A stretch of 64,000 nucleotides of DNA from Meandrina meandrites (lineage: Eukaryota; Cnidaria; Anthozoa; Scleractinia; Meandrinidae): positions 3,970,701-4,034,700 of the forward strand of contig OY855905.1 of the NCBI GenBank assembly GCA_963693305.1, read 5' to 3'. Below the pieces are notes generated by a model. It had not been told where the DNA came from and made no database searches. It saw nothing but the letters and a program-made list of their open reading frames with translations. Shown piece by piece: positions 48,201 to 60,400 of the stretch. The translations under genes and the position numbers were made by a program. The first letter of the stretch is position 1. Every line of letters starts with the position of its first letter.

Positions 48201-49039
48201 GCGATAAAGACCCCACAAAGGACGACTGGCAAGCGGTTTCCAATCCATTGGATGTTGGTGAACCGGCTACAGCTGTAGATATTGCACCAGTTCTGACAAA
48301 TAATTCCAGGTGAGAATTCAGTTTTACTCTTGTTCCCTGTTTGTGTAGGCCAAATGGAGTTATTGTTTGGGTGATAAATAAGGATTGATAAATACTTGTC
48401 TAAGCTCATAGAGACTGTACTCCTTCTCAGAACGATAATTTTGGAGGTCCCAAGTACGTGATTAACCTTTGCCAATGCATTCTAACAGTGTCATGTCTGG
48501 CTAATGCTGTCTTCGTTTTACCCATTTGCTTTTTAGATACATTCTTGCTGTTGGCACTGAGTCAGGTCGGATCTCTCTATATTCCTGGTGTGTAAATGGA
48601 GACACAAGCTTAAGCGACCAATGGAATCTTCTTCATGCTTTAGACAAATCGTATCCTTTTCACTTTTTTTTAAAGTTCAGTTTAATTGCAATCCACTTTT
48701 TTATGAAAATCTGTCTGCATCCATAGGCTTTGGCTTGTGTGCCTTGTTGTCCCCTTTCTTTGTTAACATCCTTAGATTTATAGCAGTTAATTCATATAGC
48801 ATAATTTTTATGTTATGTCAAAATGGAAAATTTTAAAAATATTCAAAAACTGCTTTTTCTTTCCATGGATTTTTTCCTTACATCACGCGACTTACACGTG
48901 CAGAATCTGTCACGTTCTCACCGTAAGACGGTTGCGATGGAGACGGAGAAGAGACTCGAACGACAGCTCGTGTTTGCAGTTGGCAAGCTGTGCATTGGAT
49001 CATAGTGTTAGAATATTCAACGTGGCTGTCACAACGTGA
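36296..49039 (+). CDS. ELP2: Elongator complex protein 2, WD40 repeat protein, 840 aa, 24 coding exons
   Basis: Subunit of Elongator, which makes the 5-carbonylmethyl-type modification of wobble uridines in tRNA; ELP2 is a double WD40 propeller scaffold. Exons: 36296-36463, 36835-36931, 37373-37452, 38269-38422, 39547-39630, 40109-40173, 40624-40690, 40793-40948, 41492-41587, 42131-42234, 42708-42836, 43588-43644, 43877-43975, 44709-44810, 45436-45513, 45732-45801, 46220-46327, 46663-46720, 46972-47044, 47219-47405, 47762-47880, 48188-48309, 48537-48650, 48904-49039. All junctions keep frame; total 2523 nt, near the roughly 826 aa of human ELP2. Diagnostic stretches: [16 protein letters not shown] near the N-terminus, [11 protein letters not shown] in the middle, and [16 protein letters not shown] at the end. 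WD-type repeats (e.g. [19 protein letters not shown]) occur throughout. Exon 14 has a CAGCAG tandem acceptor. Confidence 0.96.
38069..38177. repeat. Palindromic repeat in ELP2 intron 3
   Basis: Arms 38069-38105 and 38141-38177 (37 nt each, a few mismatches) read caattatcctgc..attgtctgat and its inverse. Foldback-type MITE of about 109 bp. Confidence 0.7.
38456..38478. repeat. G23 homopolymer tract
   Basis: In ELP2 intron 4, 33 bp after the donor of exon 4. Confidence 0.9.
38812..39460. mobile_element. 649-bp MITE with TTAA target duplication (piggyBac-like)
   Basis: Ends ggggggtccttcttaactac and its exact inverse are flanked by TTAA at 38808-38811 and 39461-39464. TTAA duplications are the hallmark of piggyBac-type transposition, known for that superfamily. 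No transposase; non-autonomous. In ELP2 intron 4. Confidence 0.75.
39811..39930. repeat. 120-bp foldback repeat
   Basis: Perfect 28-bp arms 39811-39838 and 39903-39930 (cttattagacattttagtgt.. and inverse), with a diverged extension outward (aataaat). In ELP2 intron 5. Confidence 0.8.
40483..40556 (+). repeat. tRNA-like sequence, probably SINE-derived or tRNA pseudogene
   Basis: An A-box-like TAGCTCAGTGG, a D-stem pair GCTC/GAGC, a CCAG/CTGG anticodon-like stem with a 7-nt loop, and a B-box-like GGTTCATCTCC. Acceptor and T stems pair poorly and position 33 is not U, so a functional tRNA is unlikely. In ELP2 intron 6. Confidence 0.5.
43257..43510. repeat. Old diverged palindromic MITE
   Basis: The two halves are inverted with many mismatches; the clearest pair is aacctagtgaaaat (about 43311) against ttttcactaggttg (about 43453). 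In ELP2 intron 11. Confidence 0.4.
44540..44640 (-). repeat. Dispersed repeat, copy 2
   Basis: Inverted copy of the block at 7830-7930, sharing cctatcccgctttccgtagc and tttctactccccc. In ELP2 intron 13. Confidence 0.65.
45121..45142. repeat. C22 homopolymer tract
   Basis: In ELP2 intron 14, with a second C run 93 bp further on. Confidence 0.9.
45236..45254. repeat. C19 homopolymer tract
   Basis: In ELP2 intron 14. Confidence 0.9.
47909..47983. repeat. Two C tracts (C17 and C16)
   Basis: Runs at 47909-47925 and 47968-47983 in ELP2 intron 21, starting about 30 bp after the exon 21 donor. Confidence 0.9.
48018..48137. repeat. Compound microsatellite (TTG)n-(TTGTG)n-(GCT)n
   Basis: A short TTG run, about 15 copies of a TTGTG pentamer, then nine GCT triplets, in ELP2 intron 21 before exon 22. 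Confidence 0.95.
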
Positions 49040-49294
49040 CGAATAGTGTTACTGTCACGCAACATTCTACCTTGGTATACAATATACGCAACACTACTGG
49101 ATCCCAGTATGCCCACAATGCTGAGGCCATCATGCGTGCGCCGTAGATGGTGGAGGAAAACGCAACCTTCATGTACCACTTTAACGAAGTGTCTCCTCGT
49201 TTTCGCTGGAAGTCTGAAGGTCGAATTTAAATCAATAGAACAGAAAACGGAGCACCAAGACGATATTACAAACGAATACATCTTGCGACTTGGA

Positions 49295-49326
49295 AATAAA
49301 GCAATTTAGTTTTAATCTGAAATAAA
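49295..49326 (+). other. Poly(A) signals of ELP2
   Basis: AATAAA at 49295-49300 and again at 49321-49326, about 255-285 bp after the stop. Confidence 0.6.
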
Positions 49327-51196
49327 ACACGATTTTGTTTTTAATTTTCCAGTTTTCGGTTGCCAACACGATCTGTTGTCGCTGACGCCGTTTTTTTTTT
49401 AGCCGCACAGAGGTGATCACGATCTTACCACTCCAAACCATTTCATTATACTTTGAAGCAGTATAGGTGATGAGAATATAAAGTAAACTGACGATGAGTG
49501 TCTTAATGTACTGTAATATATATCTGTGATTAAGCGCGGTTCATCGAGACGCTTATTTTAACTGTTTTATTTGTACTCTAAGTAACAGGGATCAGTGAAA
49601 GCAGGAGTAGCTCAGTCACCTTCCGTCACCAAATTCGATTGCGGCCGGTAGCCATACGTGATTCAAATCTCTCACTTTGCACCCAGGGTTCTTCTGTCTG
49701 GTTACCCTCCCATCTCAAAGACTATTATTTACAAGTCCAATTCGATCTGGATAACGGCGGGGCTATTTTATAATTCCTGGATTATATTAAATTGGCTTTG
49801 TAAACAGTGTTTGCAGGCCGTGAAAACCTGTCTTGCCCTGTGATTCCTCCTCTTGTTTCTGTTTGCGTGCGCGTCCCCTCCAAATAAAAGCTGTGTGCCT
49901 GAATAACTTTCCAAACAGTCAACACCAGAGCGGACGGCTTTGGAACAATATTGCGTGATGGTTTGCTGGAGGTTATAAATGCCGTCATATTAAGTGAATC
50001 GTACAGCTGGCTTTTCACTCGGAACGCGGCAGACACCCCGTTCACACAAAGGAAACCTTTTCGGATTCGTGACGAATCGAGAATGCTTATAATTTGATAG
50101 CGAGTAAGTTCACTTTGTTGTTTGGGTATAAACCCAAAACGAAAATAGTGAGGATTAAAAACGTTCCCTTTTGTCATATATCAGGAAATTTTTATAATCC
50201 ACTCTTTAGATTGGAAAGTTGTGTTCAAATACGACAAGTACGGAATATTTTTTATAAAAGTGGTTTTATTGAATGCGAATATTACTTCGGTCAGATAATA
50301 CTGGTCGTGCACAAAATGCGTCGTAAACGTGCACGTTGGGGAAGACACCGAACTTGGTTAGACCCGTAGTTCTTTTTATATAAAGTAAATTACGTAGAGG
50401 CAGCCGTAACTGTTTTTCTTTTTATTAACCCATACTGTAAAACCTTACGTTGTTTATGTCATTATTTACTCAATATAAAACGTTGCGATAATGCATCAGT
50501 CAATTCCAGCAGTGCCCATCCCCCCCCCCCCCCCGGGGCTAACACCCGGGCATTAGCATTTCTTTAAAAAAAATTGGCAAATTCCCCGGGGTGGGGATGA
50601 AGGAACCGGGCAAATGCCCGCTCCCGAGTTGATTGTTTTCAATCTCTCGATAGGTGATATAAGAATATAATACAAGTTGTTGCTTCTTAGCAGTGAAGAA
50701 ATATCTAAAACTGAGAAAATATACCTTTAGAAACATCCATGAACATCCACGAGCTTCTCTAGTCCTTCATGGACTAGCTAATCTGCAACGTACTCCACGT
50801 CTTGGCCTATAAACGCCTCCATCACGAATACGCGACTCACTACACGGTTTCGAAACCACGTGTCAAATGCCCGGGGGTCAACCCGAGGTACGCAAATGCC
50901 ATGAATGCCCCACCCTCGGGACGGGCAACATTAAGAAATGCCCCGTGGTTGCCCGGGGGGGGGGGGGGATGGGCACTGCTGGAATTGACTGATGCATAAC
51001 TTAAACATTATTGTTGCGCGCATTGCTACAACTTTGTCTAAATGCAACACGAAGCTTCCCAAAGACTGAAATTCTTCGGGAGCAAACGTTTTACGTTGAA
51101 AATCGTCACGTGTATAGTAGCGTCAACTTAAACGTTAGCTTTGGTTGTTGTCGATGTACGGGATGGGAGAGAAGAAGCGAGGATTTCACTGCCGTT
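49327..51196. other. Intergenic region between convergent ELP2 and EF-hand gene
   Basis: Contains a weak tRNA-like promoter motif pair at about 49606-49672 (TAGCTCAG and GATTCAAATCTC) and the element at 50491-50997. No credible gene. Confidence 0.5.
50491..50997. mobile_element. 507-bp element with TIRs ending in poly-C/poly-G
   Basis: atgcatcagtcaattccagc.. (50491-50519) is perfectly inverted at 50969-50997. Inside each end is a homopolymer: C15 at 50520-50534 and G14 at 50955-50968, which extend the pairing. The interior repeats CCCGGG and gcccggg motifs. No ORF of a transposase. Superfamily unknown. Confidence 0.75.
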
Positions 51197-54032
51197 TCAA
51201 ATAGAAAAGTTTGCCAAGAGAAGCGGGCAGTCCATCAGTGGGTAGTCGTAGTCGTAAAACAACGTCAATTTTTCCGGTTCATCGGGAGGCAGAGTACCAA
51301 GATATCCAAAATCCTTCAATTTCATATTAGACTCCATTGGCTGTTTTTCTTTCACTTTCGATTGATAAATTCTTATGTTCAAGGTACACGGCCCCAGTTC
51401 CCGCTTGACGATCAGAGTTATTCCATATATGGAGATATTCGAGGGAACCTGGGCGCTAATGTGTCCAGGAATTGTGGTGACGTCCTGGAAGCAGATACTG
51501 CGCAGGTCCAACATGATGTACCTGCGAACAAAGCGACAAATCTTGATAGAACGTCGGTCAAATTAAACGAAAGTTTAGCTGAGGTAAATAAAGAATATTA
51601 CGTGTTGCCTAAGATCTGTTGAGGTTTGTTAAAGGAAAGGAAAGTTAAGCTAAAGCTATGGATTTTCTGTTTATTTATGTGACACAGTTTCAGCAAATCT
51701 TATCGTTTACACAGAAGTTTTAAAGCAACGAAAGTAAAATTTGTACTAGCGTCATTTGAACTAGAAATGCCTCTCTCAGGGCTTCTTGAAAGGTAGTGTT
51801 TTAATCCGATTTAATGCTTTCGCAATCTGCTCAATATACCTTTTTCAAGAAACTAAAACCTACTCACCCCTCCCCTTATTTAAATTCAGCTAATTGCCTA
51901 AACTGATCTTACCCTGAAATATCCTCCACAACAGGTTCCCATAATCCCACGTTACAATTGGGGCAGGGCTGCAGTTGAGCAGTTGGTTCTTCGTAGTCTA
52001 CCAGGTCAGCGGCTTTCCTGATACGCTCGGTCAGTTTAAACCGACGGCGAAGTTTTTTAAATTCACGGTAATCGATTTCTTTGTCGCCGTCTGAGTCGAG
52101 AGACATGGCTATAAGAATTATTTCCACTTGAGTAGCTGGAGCTCCTTCAAAAAAGTATTGAAATAGGTATTAGTATAGAAATTTGCTCACTTGAAAGACA
52201 CTGGGCACAATACTATTGGGGAAAATAAAGCGCAATCAAAGGAAAAAATACTGTATTGTGAATTCCAATCTTTTTCCTAATACGAGTGAGCATTTACATG
52301 AAATGAAGTTGTAGGTGAGCAACTTCCCAGAGGGAACTTCCATACAGCGCGATTTACACGGTACGACTCTCTCGCATGCGACAAGCTTACACCACTGACT
52401 ACAACAAGAATCGCGCCGTGTAAATCAACCTACTACATCCTTACAACAGACGCGCGCGCCAGTAAGTTGTCCTAAGTTATGTCGTAGGCCTGTTGTAAGC
52501 TTGTCGCATACGAGAAAGCCGTATTGTGCAAATCGCCTTTATGAAAGAGACGGGCATGTTCAGCGTCTCCCTTGTGCGGTGGGGGGGGGGGGGGGGGGGG
52601 GTGGGGGGGGAGAGGGGGCTATTACGGATTTTGATCTCACTTAACAGAACGCCAATGTTTTATCCCACGGGGCCTCATTTAGGCTTGCGCATACTCTCTA
52701 GACAGATCAGGCGCGCATGGAAAACGGTATCTTTTAGCCGTTAAAAGAAGATTCTCCGAAGAGCATTCCCTTCCGTTTCATATGGAATCTCCTTCCAAGG
52801 AGCAAGTTGCGCTTTAATGCACAGAAGGTTCATTGTGTTGGTATGATAAATGTTTCCTTGATTCCCTTACGAATTAGCCGACGTAAGTTAAGGAGTGTTA
52901 TTGCTTTGTTGCCTAGAAACCTTTTGTGCTACCGATCTTCGTCAGAACGCAAAAAAAATTGTTAATGGCCAGTCGTTTTGCATTTAAATTAATTATTTCA
53001 CCTTAAGGGAGTAGGGTGTTTTTTCTTCTCTTTTTTTTCGGGGGAGTTTTGCCCTCTTTGCAACCTTGTATTCACTTAATAAGAGATTTCCGAATTCGTG
53101 AAAAAGTCAGTAAACAATTTAGTGGGGCCGTATAAGATCACTCAATTATATAAAAAAACAAAAAACAAATAACGACCACAAATAATCAGCTATTTTGTGC
53201 TGAAAGAATTCTATACTTACTTGTGATACTGAGAAGGGACCAATCGGAGATTTTGCTGTTTTGCAATTATTTTTCGATTAGTGCAGTTCAATTGTTACGT
53301 TGTAGAAACTCGATTAAATTCTACAATTTAGTTTGTTTTTAAATTAAACCATTCAAATTCTGTTTTATATGCACAAGTTTACATCGCATTAAACTGGCTT
53401 ACCCAAATCTTTCATGCCATCAGCAAACTCTTCATATGAAAGTTTGCCACTGTTGTCCGAGTCAAATCGCCGAAACAGATCGAGTATTCGCCCGTAGTTT
53501 TCATTCATCCAGTGAACCATACGCTCTTGAAAGTCGTGAAAAATCCTTTTGGAGGAGACCACACTTCTAACTTCCGATCGGGCAATTTCCTGTTTGCCCT
53601 GATGGTGCAAGAGGAAAGCGATTAATGGATGAAGCGTTTTGATTAATCACCAACACTCGCTTTCGAAAGAGTGCGAAGTGTTTTCGCGGTTAAATAGATA
53701 TATTACTTTTATCTTGACTAAGTATTTCGGATTTAACCAGATTAACACTAAGATATACTTTGTCAGGAAGAGAAATAACCTTCGTTGTAGCGTTAAAAGA
53801 TAAACAATATAGTATTGGACGTATATTTTCCAGCGGAACGGTTCTGTTTTTATCTCTCTCCGGCGCAACTAATCGCAGAGTATAATTTTCCAAACTTTGC
53901 AAGACACCTATCGGGGAAAGTACGGTATAGGGCAAGATAAAGCTGTAAAATAACGTTAAAAATATGTATGAAATTTTGATGAAGAAAAAAGATAAAACAT
54001 TCAAGGTGAAAGGATATTACCTTTTCCGCCAT
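51197..54032 (-). CDS. Two-EF-hand calcium-binding protein with novel C-terminal domain, 254 aa
   Basis: Exons on the minus strand: 54021-54032 (MAEK), 53403-53598, 51913-52144 and 51197-51521; phases 0, 1, 2; total 765 nt. EF-hand loop 1 is DSDNSGKLSYEE (about residues 49-60) and loop 2 DSDGDKEIDYRE; both have Asp at positions 1 and 3 and Glu at 12, so both should bind calcium. A basic segment follows (KKLRRRFKL), then CPNC and a roughly 110-residue C-terminal part rich in beta-forming residues (ISIYGITLIVKRELGP, KDFGYLGTLPPDEP), ending MDCPLLLANFSI. No signal peptide or membrane segment, so cytoplasmic. I do not recognise the C-terminal domain. The tiny first exon is supported by phase and a good donor, but is the least certain part. 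Confidence 0.8.
52349..52536. mobile_element. 188-bp MITE with 43-bp imperfect TIRs
   Basis: 52349-52391 and 52494-52536 are inverted with a few mismatches (gcgatttacac.. and ..gtgcaaatcgc). In intron 2 of the EF-hand gene. Confidence 0.75.
52581..52601. repeat. G21 homopolymer tract
   Basis: Followed by a T and eight more G, 45 bp right of the MITE at 52349-52536. Confidence 0.9.
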
Positions 54033-57000
54033 AGTACAATTTTCAGCCGAGCCGTTTCAACGTATTATCAGCAAAAACGCGTTAATCACTCGCGTTCGAG
54101 GTGTTTCTTTGCTTATAACGGAAACAATTACCCACATTAAATACAATGGCGGGATTACTGCATGAAAAAGAGTTCTAATTATTGTGGTTTTCTTACCTCC
54201 TTTCCATGTTTTGATGATCAAAAGATAACACTGTTGAGCTGCTAATGAATCAGGAAAACCCTTTTTGCTGTAATTAGGTTAAAGTGCGAGATTTGAAAGC
54301 GCGAGTTGTTTGTTTTACTGAAGTTTATTTTCAGAACACCTGCGGAGCCTTAATAGTCCTCCCGAAAACACATCGAATTTTCTTTTATTATTTGCTCCTC
54401 TTTGCTGTGTTTTTATTGCCCTAATAGCTTCAATTTTCATTGGAGCAGCGCACGTCATTCTAATTTACCCTTTTCCGCTAATAAGGCGCAATAACAAAAC
54501 ATCGAGGACTCTATATTTGAATGTGTTTTTTTTAACCTGATGCATGCCTTACGTATATTTAATACCACAAAATAAAGTTTCAAGGTTATGCCAGCGACGT
54601 TTCGAAAGAGCTTCCACAGAAAATATGTTTTATATTTTGATTTCGTTATCAACGGTAAAATGATTGAGTTTATCAGTAACATTTAGCTCACTCGAGATCT
54701 TCGGGAATGGCCGTTTCAGAAAGAGCAGATTGAAATATTTTAATATTTAAAAAATAAGAAATATTTTGTGCCACAAATATCAGCATGTTTGTCTTGCTTG
54801 TTCTTCTGAACAGTTTACACGGTCTTTTATATTAGGGGACTCAGTGTTGGTTTATTGCAGTAGCAAAAAAAAACAACATTGTTTTTTTAGCCGGCTGCAG
54901 GTGGAATATGCCGGAGCAATCGAACGTAATCTTCCACTGCAAATCAAAAAATATTGAAGAATTTGTGAAGATTAAACCGTAAACAGTCTCTGCGAGAGTA
55001 CAGAGCTCTTCGTTAGTTATCGTTTTATATTCCGCAAATTGGAGTCAGAAAAGAGAGAGAACGGTTTGGTTTTTCCCTAACTAAATGTCGAAAATGATTG
55101 TGTTTGAATACTTTGGGAGAGCTCTCTAACGGGTTCAAGATGAAAACTTCGTGCCACAAACGTCAAAAATGCTGCCCTTTCGGCCAATCAAGTTCTAGAA
55201 ATGGAACGATAACAGAACGCAATGAAAATCCGAGCGTGACCTGCGCGCGTTTTGGTCCACGCTTGGAATCAGTTGACAGATTTTGCTTCGAGTTAATTTT
55301 GACTTGCATTTTGCTTTATTTAGTTTTTTCGTAATCGATCATATGTATAATTCTGTTGATTTTGGTTTCACAATCTCCTCTAACACACGAATCAACAAAA
55401 ATAAAAAAAAATCTGATCTTATTATTCCACACACAACTGGAGAATTTTCATTGTCGGAAATTGAAACTTTCACGCGTCAGCGATAATCGTTTTGTTGGTT
55501 GCGTTGACTTAGCTATTGGCAATTCTTCTTGCAACCGTTCTTGTCTCACAACTTTCTTGCGAGAGATGAATTCCCCAGAAATTGTCTGGTTTAACATTTT
55601 CAATTACCAGGGCCCTGTTTACAAGCACTGTTTACCTTAGTACTATGGTAACCATAGCTGAGCGCTAGGGTAATAACTCCAGCTGATGAGCGCCAGCGTT
55701 ACCCTAGCGCCAGGGTAACCCCAGTTGTTTGGTAAATGCTCTGCTATGGACCACTCGCCTAGCCGGGACAACTTTTTACTAGTTTGCAGACCTTTAGCCA
55801 ACGTTGCAGACGAACTTAACCCCTGTGACGTAGGCTAGTACACCCTTTGAACATTGTTTGTGATGCTTAGTAACCGCGTGCGGCTACCAAGCACATAAAC
55901 TTGTCCCGAGTGGTAGGGTAACCCTATCTGTGAAATGTTGCTTGTAAACCCGGGCCATGCATCTTTGACCCTCTTGCTAGATCAGTTGCTTGATCATTTC
56001 TGCTTGTAAACTTGCCCCAAATCTCCCAACGGCTTTGTTACTATTCAGAAAGTGTCGTATGAAGTGCTATCAATTTCTACTTTTCGCAGAGATTGCTGCA
56101 TATAACCGGCCTACATCTTTTAATGCGTTGTTAAAGCGACGTTTCGCTCCGTAACAAAATTGCGAGGCCAGTTGCAATAAATATTGCCTTGTGAAACAGC
56201 ACTACCTTAAACTTCCTGAGTGTTGGAAAATGACGTATTGAAACAAACAAAAACCTGCATTTTCAAGGAAAGAGTGCTTATTAAAAACTCTAAATGTAGA
56301 ATAATTAACAGAAACAACGACAACGAAAAGTTGTGATCTTCAGGTGAACGTAACTTTATTTTTCAAGTTAATTTTAAATAAACTTAATAAACAAAACTAA
56401 ATATGTATTCTTTTCACGTTTCCTGAAGATTTAACGCTTGTAATTTTCTGTCTCGTCTATGTACGTTTTTGTTATTTTTTCAGAATGTTCCCAACAAATT
56501 ATTGTCTACCTATAAAAATAGCTTAGCACATTTGGATGAGTAAGCTTGACTTTGACATTAAGTAAATGTTACAACCAAAACAATTTAAATTATTTTCAAT
56601 TTTTTAAAACCTCCAGATTTATACAGCGGTTTTCAATGAACTGTCAAAAACTGGGAAATCAGAACAAACAGTATTTTGAGCCAATCAATGCAAAGCTAAA
56701 ACAAAGATTGACTTAACCGACGGACGTTTTCCCGCGCGTAGCTGCCGCGTTTTCCCGCGCACGGCACCGGTTCAAGCTTTGATCCCGAGTTCTGATTGGC
56801 TGGTCGCTCTTAGTTTGCTGTGATTGGTCCGATAGGGTAGACGCGCGAGAATGTTCTAAAGAAACTGCTCCTTCGGCGAGTGATTTAAATAAAACTTTTA
56901 GTACTATCAAATTTGCTCTGACGAAAGCCATAAGTTTCCTTAAATGAACGAGGAATGGGGGTTTTAGCAAAAAAAGACACTAAATAAAAAACATATGAAA

Positions 57001-57394
57001 AAGGGGCGAATCGTACATTACAAAATACTGCCTAAATTTACATTGTGAAACTATTTTCTACAAAAAGTACGCAAAGAATTTTTTAAAAAAACGAACGAAA
57101 GTACTGACGCGAAAATTTAGTTTTGTATAATAATTGCAAATTAAACCTCAAGTCAAATAGATCTCGTGCAAATCTATCTTTTACCTTCATAATTAATTTA
57201 TTAATTTATGTTTCCATTGTGCTAAATATCTAACATTTGAATGTGCTTTCTTGAATATAAAAGCACACTATGCCGGATCTTAGATCATTCTTAAGCCCTC
57301 GTTGATTCTCTTGAAACAACCAGTTTCATTTTCACCTTTCGAAGCAATAATTTCGCTAGGCAAAGGCCCTTAAATACTTAGGTACTTCAATTAT
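54033..57394. other. Intergenic region
   Basis: Between the start of the EF-hand gene and the 3' end of the coiled-coil gene. Apart from the palindromic element at 55611-55956, nothing recognisable. Confidence 0.5.
55611..55956. mobile_element. 346-bp palindromic MITE
   Basis: Ends ggccctgtttacaagca (55611-55627) and tgcttgtaaacccgggcc (55939-55956) are inverted with small differences. A second inverted pair, gcgctagggtaa and ttaccctagcgc, lies inside the left half. Confidence 0.6.
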
Positions 57395-57400
57395 TTTATT
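57395..57400 (-). other. Poly(A) signal of the coiled-coil gene
   Basis: AATAAA on the minus strand 63 bp after the stop at 57463. Confidence 0.6.
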
Positions 57401-57462
57401 AAAGCCCTTGCCTAGCTCACTAGATTTGAATTATTCGACCAAGCATAACTCTAATTCAAATG

Positions 57463-60400
57463 TTATATTTCTTTCACCAATTTAGTGGTGTCGGCCTTTG
57501 ATTGATTCCCTCTTTCAGATTTCCTTCTGAAAGACAATCTCGCTGGACTCAGACACGCCAGTAGACTCCTTTGTCGTTTCTTCTTCTTTCCTCTAACGTC
57601 CTTCAAATCAGTGTCCTCGCTTGATGACAACACCCCATCATCCCTTGCTTCCACGTCATCATGGTTCTCTTCGGAAACCGCTGGACATTCGTCGCTGGAC
57701 GCGCCGTCTGGATCACGTGACTGTAGAGGGATGCTGTCGTTTGAAGCTCGATCCAGGTTAGAATCGGAGTGGTTCTGCCAAAGTTCTACGTTAGGACTGG
57801 ATTCCAGTTTTTCCTGTGGTACGGATTGTAACTCCGATACTCTGAGGAATGGGAAAGAAAACACGATTTTTACACAGAAATTGACCATTTTTATCTAGTG
57901 ACGTTCGTTGTTTACTGTTACCCTTGAAGTGCTTATCACCGCACTAAAGTAACAAAGAACTATCTCGAAATTTCACTTCATCAGAGGGTCATTTCTATAT
58001 ATGATAATATCGTCACTTTGTTGGTTGACCTCCCCGCCCGGGGATGGGGGCTTCCGTATGAAAGGGGCTCGTCGTCTCGCTTAGGGGTGTAAATTACGAA
58101 TTTCGATCTCGGTTAGGATATTCATAGCCTGCGAGCATGCTCTCTTTGGAGGCCGCGAGTTTGATAGCAGCGCGCGAGCGGTCGCGAGTAGCGTCAAAGT
58201 TTCGTTAAGGCTTGCACGCGAAGAAAATTAAAAACGCCATGATACCATGCTGGAGGTCTGGACCGATCAAGAATGAAAAATGGTATCTTTTAGAGGTAAA
58301 AAAGCTTGAGTCGCGCTCAGTTTGATCTCCTTTAGAGGTTCAATTCAAATGTTCCAACGAGTATCCCAGTGATTTTCATAGGGGAGTCCCCCCTGGCTTT
58401 TAACAACATTCTATAGCGAAATTTTAACGAAAAACAAGTTTTATTTTGCCGAGTTACTACTGCAATAAGATGTTGATTAACGACGCAAGAGCCGTCGACC
58501 CACCTGTCTAGGATATTCTCTCTACTCGTTTGACATTCTTTATCGCTGAGCCGTATCTTGACTGGAGGATCTGTTACTATTCCAACATCTAAACAAAATG
58601 ACAATTATGATTAGAAAAAAGAAAGTATTTTCCTGATTCTATATCCTAGAATGCTCCATAACGCTCTGGACACAAACAAGAAGCTCAGCGTTTTCCATCC
58701 GCGTAATGAAGGAAACAAACGCTTTCCATTTATGGTAAAGTAGGTATTTTCAAACATAGACATATTTCACTGTGTCAAAATCGAGCTTTTTCTGCCTTTC
58801 TAGTAAACAGCTTGTACTGTAGTAAAATGCAACAATACAATCTTTTCATGTGTTAACCTTTTCTAATTCGCCTTCTCAGTGTTCTGGTTGGCTCGGGATC
58901 TGTTTGTGTTTCTTGATGAACCTGTCAAAACAAAAGTGTAAAGTAAAAATGGGATGATATTTTTTTTTTGTTTAAGGGACAACTTCACGGTTCTGCGCAT
59001 GTGCAAGCTATTACCTGGCCTACTCAATTCCATTGTCAATGAACCAATTGAATGCGAGGAAATAACTCGTGCTTGTGTCCAGAATAAATTGTACGGGCCG
59101 ACAATAAATTCGATGTTCAACACTAATTTTGACATTTTCTGTGTAAGTCCGTGAACATTTTCAGTGAAATTTGTGCTTCACTGTTTCTTGTATTACAATG
59201 ATAGCCTGTACATACTTACACAAGAGCATAATATTTATTTTAACTCGAGTTTTCTGTGATACATGTGGTTGATAGCAAAGTGATTAAGGTACTTAAAGCA
59301 TCAGAGTCGGAGCAAACAAAAGGAATTCTAATGAGAAACAACACCTTTATTGCACGTTTTCGCAAAAGATCGCGAAATTTTCAAAGGCCGCAAGAGTCAT
59401 CTGCACGCTTCCGATTGTTTCTTAAACGATGCAATCGAATGGGCGAACGTTATAACCTGTACATGCGTCGAGCCGTGAAACAGTCCCTTTAAGTCCTAGA
59501 CAGCTAACGAATACAAACATTGGCAGAACAAAAATTAACTCGATTCCAGTGTTCCGTCAGATCATCTAAAACTGCAATTAAAAGTCCCGCAAAGAGACAG
59601 AGCTGGTGTCTGTAGAGGTTATATGAATTCTGGTTTCTTTTGGCCAAGTCAACTGTCTGTTATATTGTGGTGTCCGTATTATAAATACGTTGGAAACGAG
59701 AGGTTTGAGTCCATCTCGAACATCAACGTTACTATTCCTGGAACTTGGTACAAAAATATTTTTGTTACAAGACTGGAACATACCTTCAATGGTACGTGAA
59801 TTACTGTCGGTAAGTCCGACGCTGTTGAATCCTGGTTCTTTTCCGTGTCTCGTCTGTTTTGTAGAACAAGAATGCAGCTCATCACAGTCTTGTTTACCAG
59901 TAACAGGTTCACTGCTTCTTCGAGCAGGGGTGGGGTGAGATCTTCCTCCTCTTCGTCAGTAGGATTGCCATGACCTGCAATGTTAAATATATCAATCTGA
60001 AAAATCCATATGAAAAAAATAACCCGTTCCTTGTCAAAACGTTCCACAACTCACCAGCGCATATCCTGTTAAGCAGGTTTTCCTTGACGCCTTCAAACAA
60101 ACGCCTCATGACACGTTGCGACTCTGAAATTATCAAAGGACGACAACATTAGACAGAATATTTGCCAAAAACAATAACAGAATTTAAGAAATGACAAGTT
60201 AGTAGCCGTGTAGAAGCAACCGAAATAACGGTCGTTTAAGATAGCAAACCTAGTGATGTGAACTCAGTTAGCAGATATAAATAACCCTTACAGCAAGGAC
60301 CTGGGTAAAGGTACGGTCATTTTTAATTAAATAATCCACATCCAATCATAAGCCGGGGGCAACTTCCAGTTGACTTCTGATTGCACGAAATCCCCACGAA

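Noticed and set aside
49606..49672. Possible second tRNA-like sequence
   Set aside because: Only A-box- and B-box-like words are present; no cloverleaf can be drawn.
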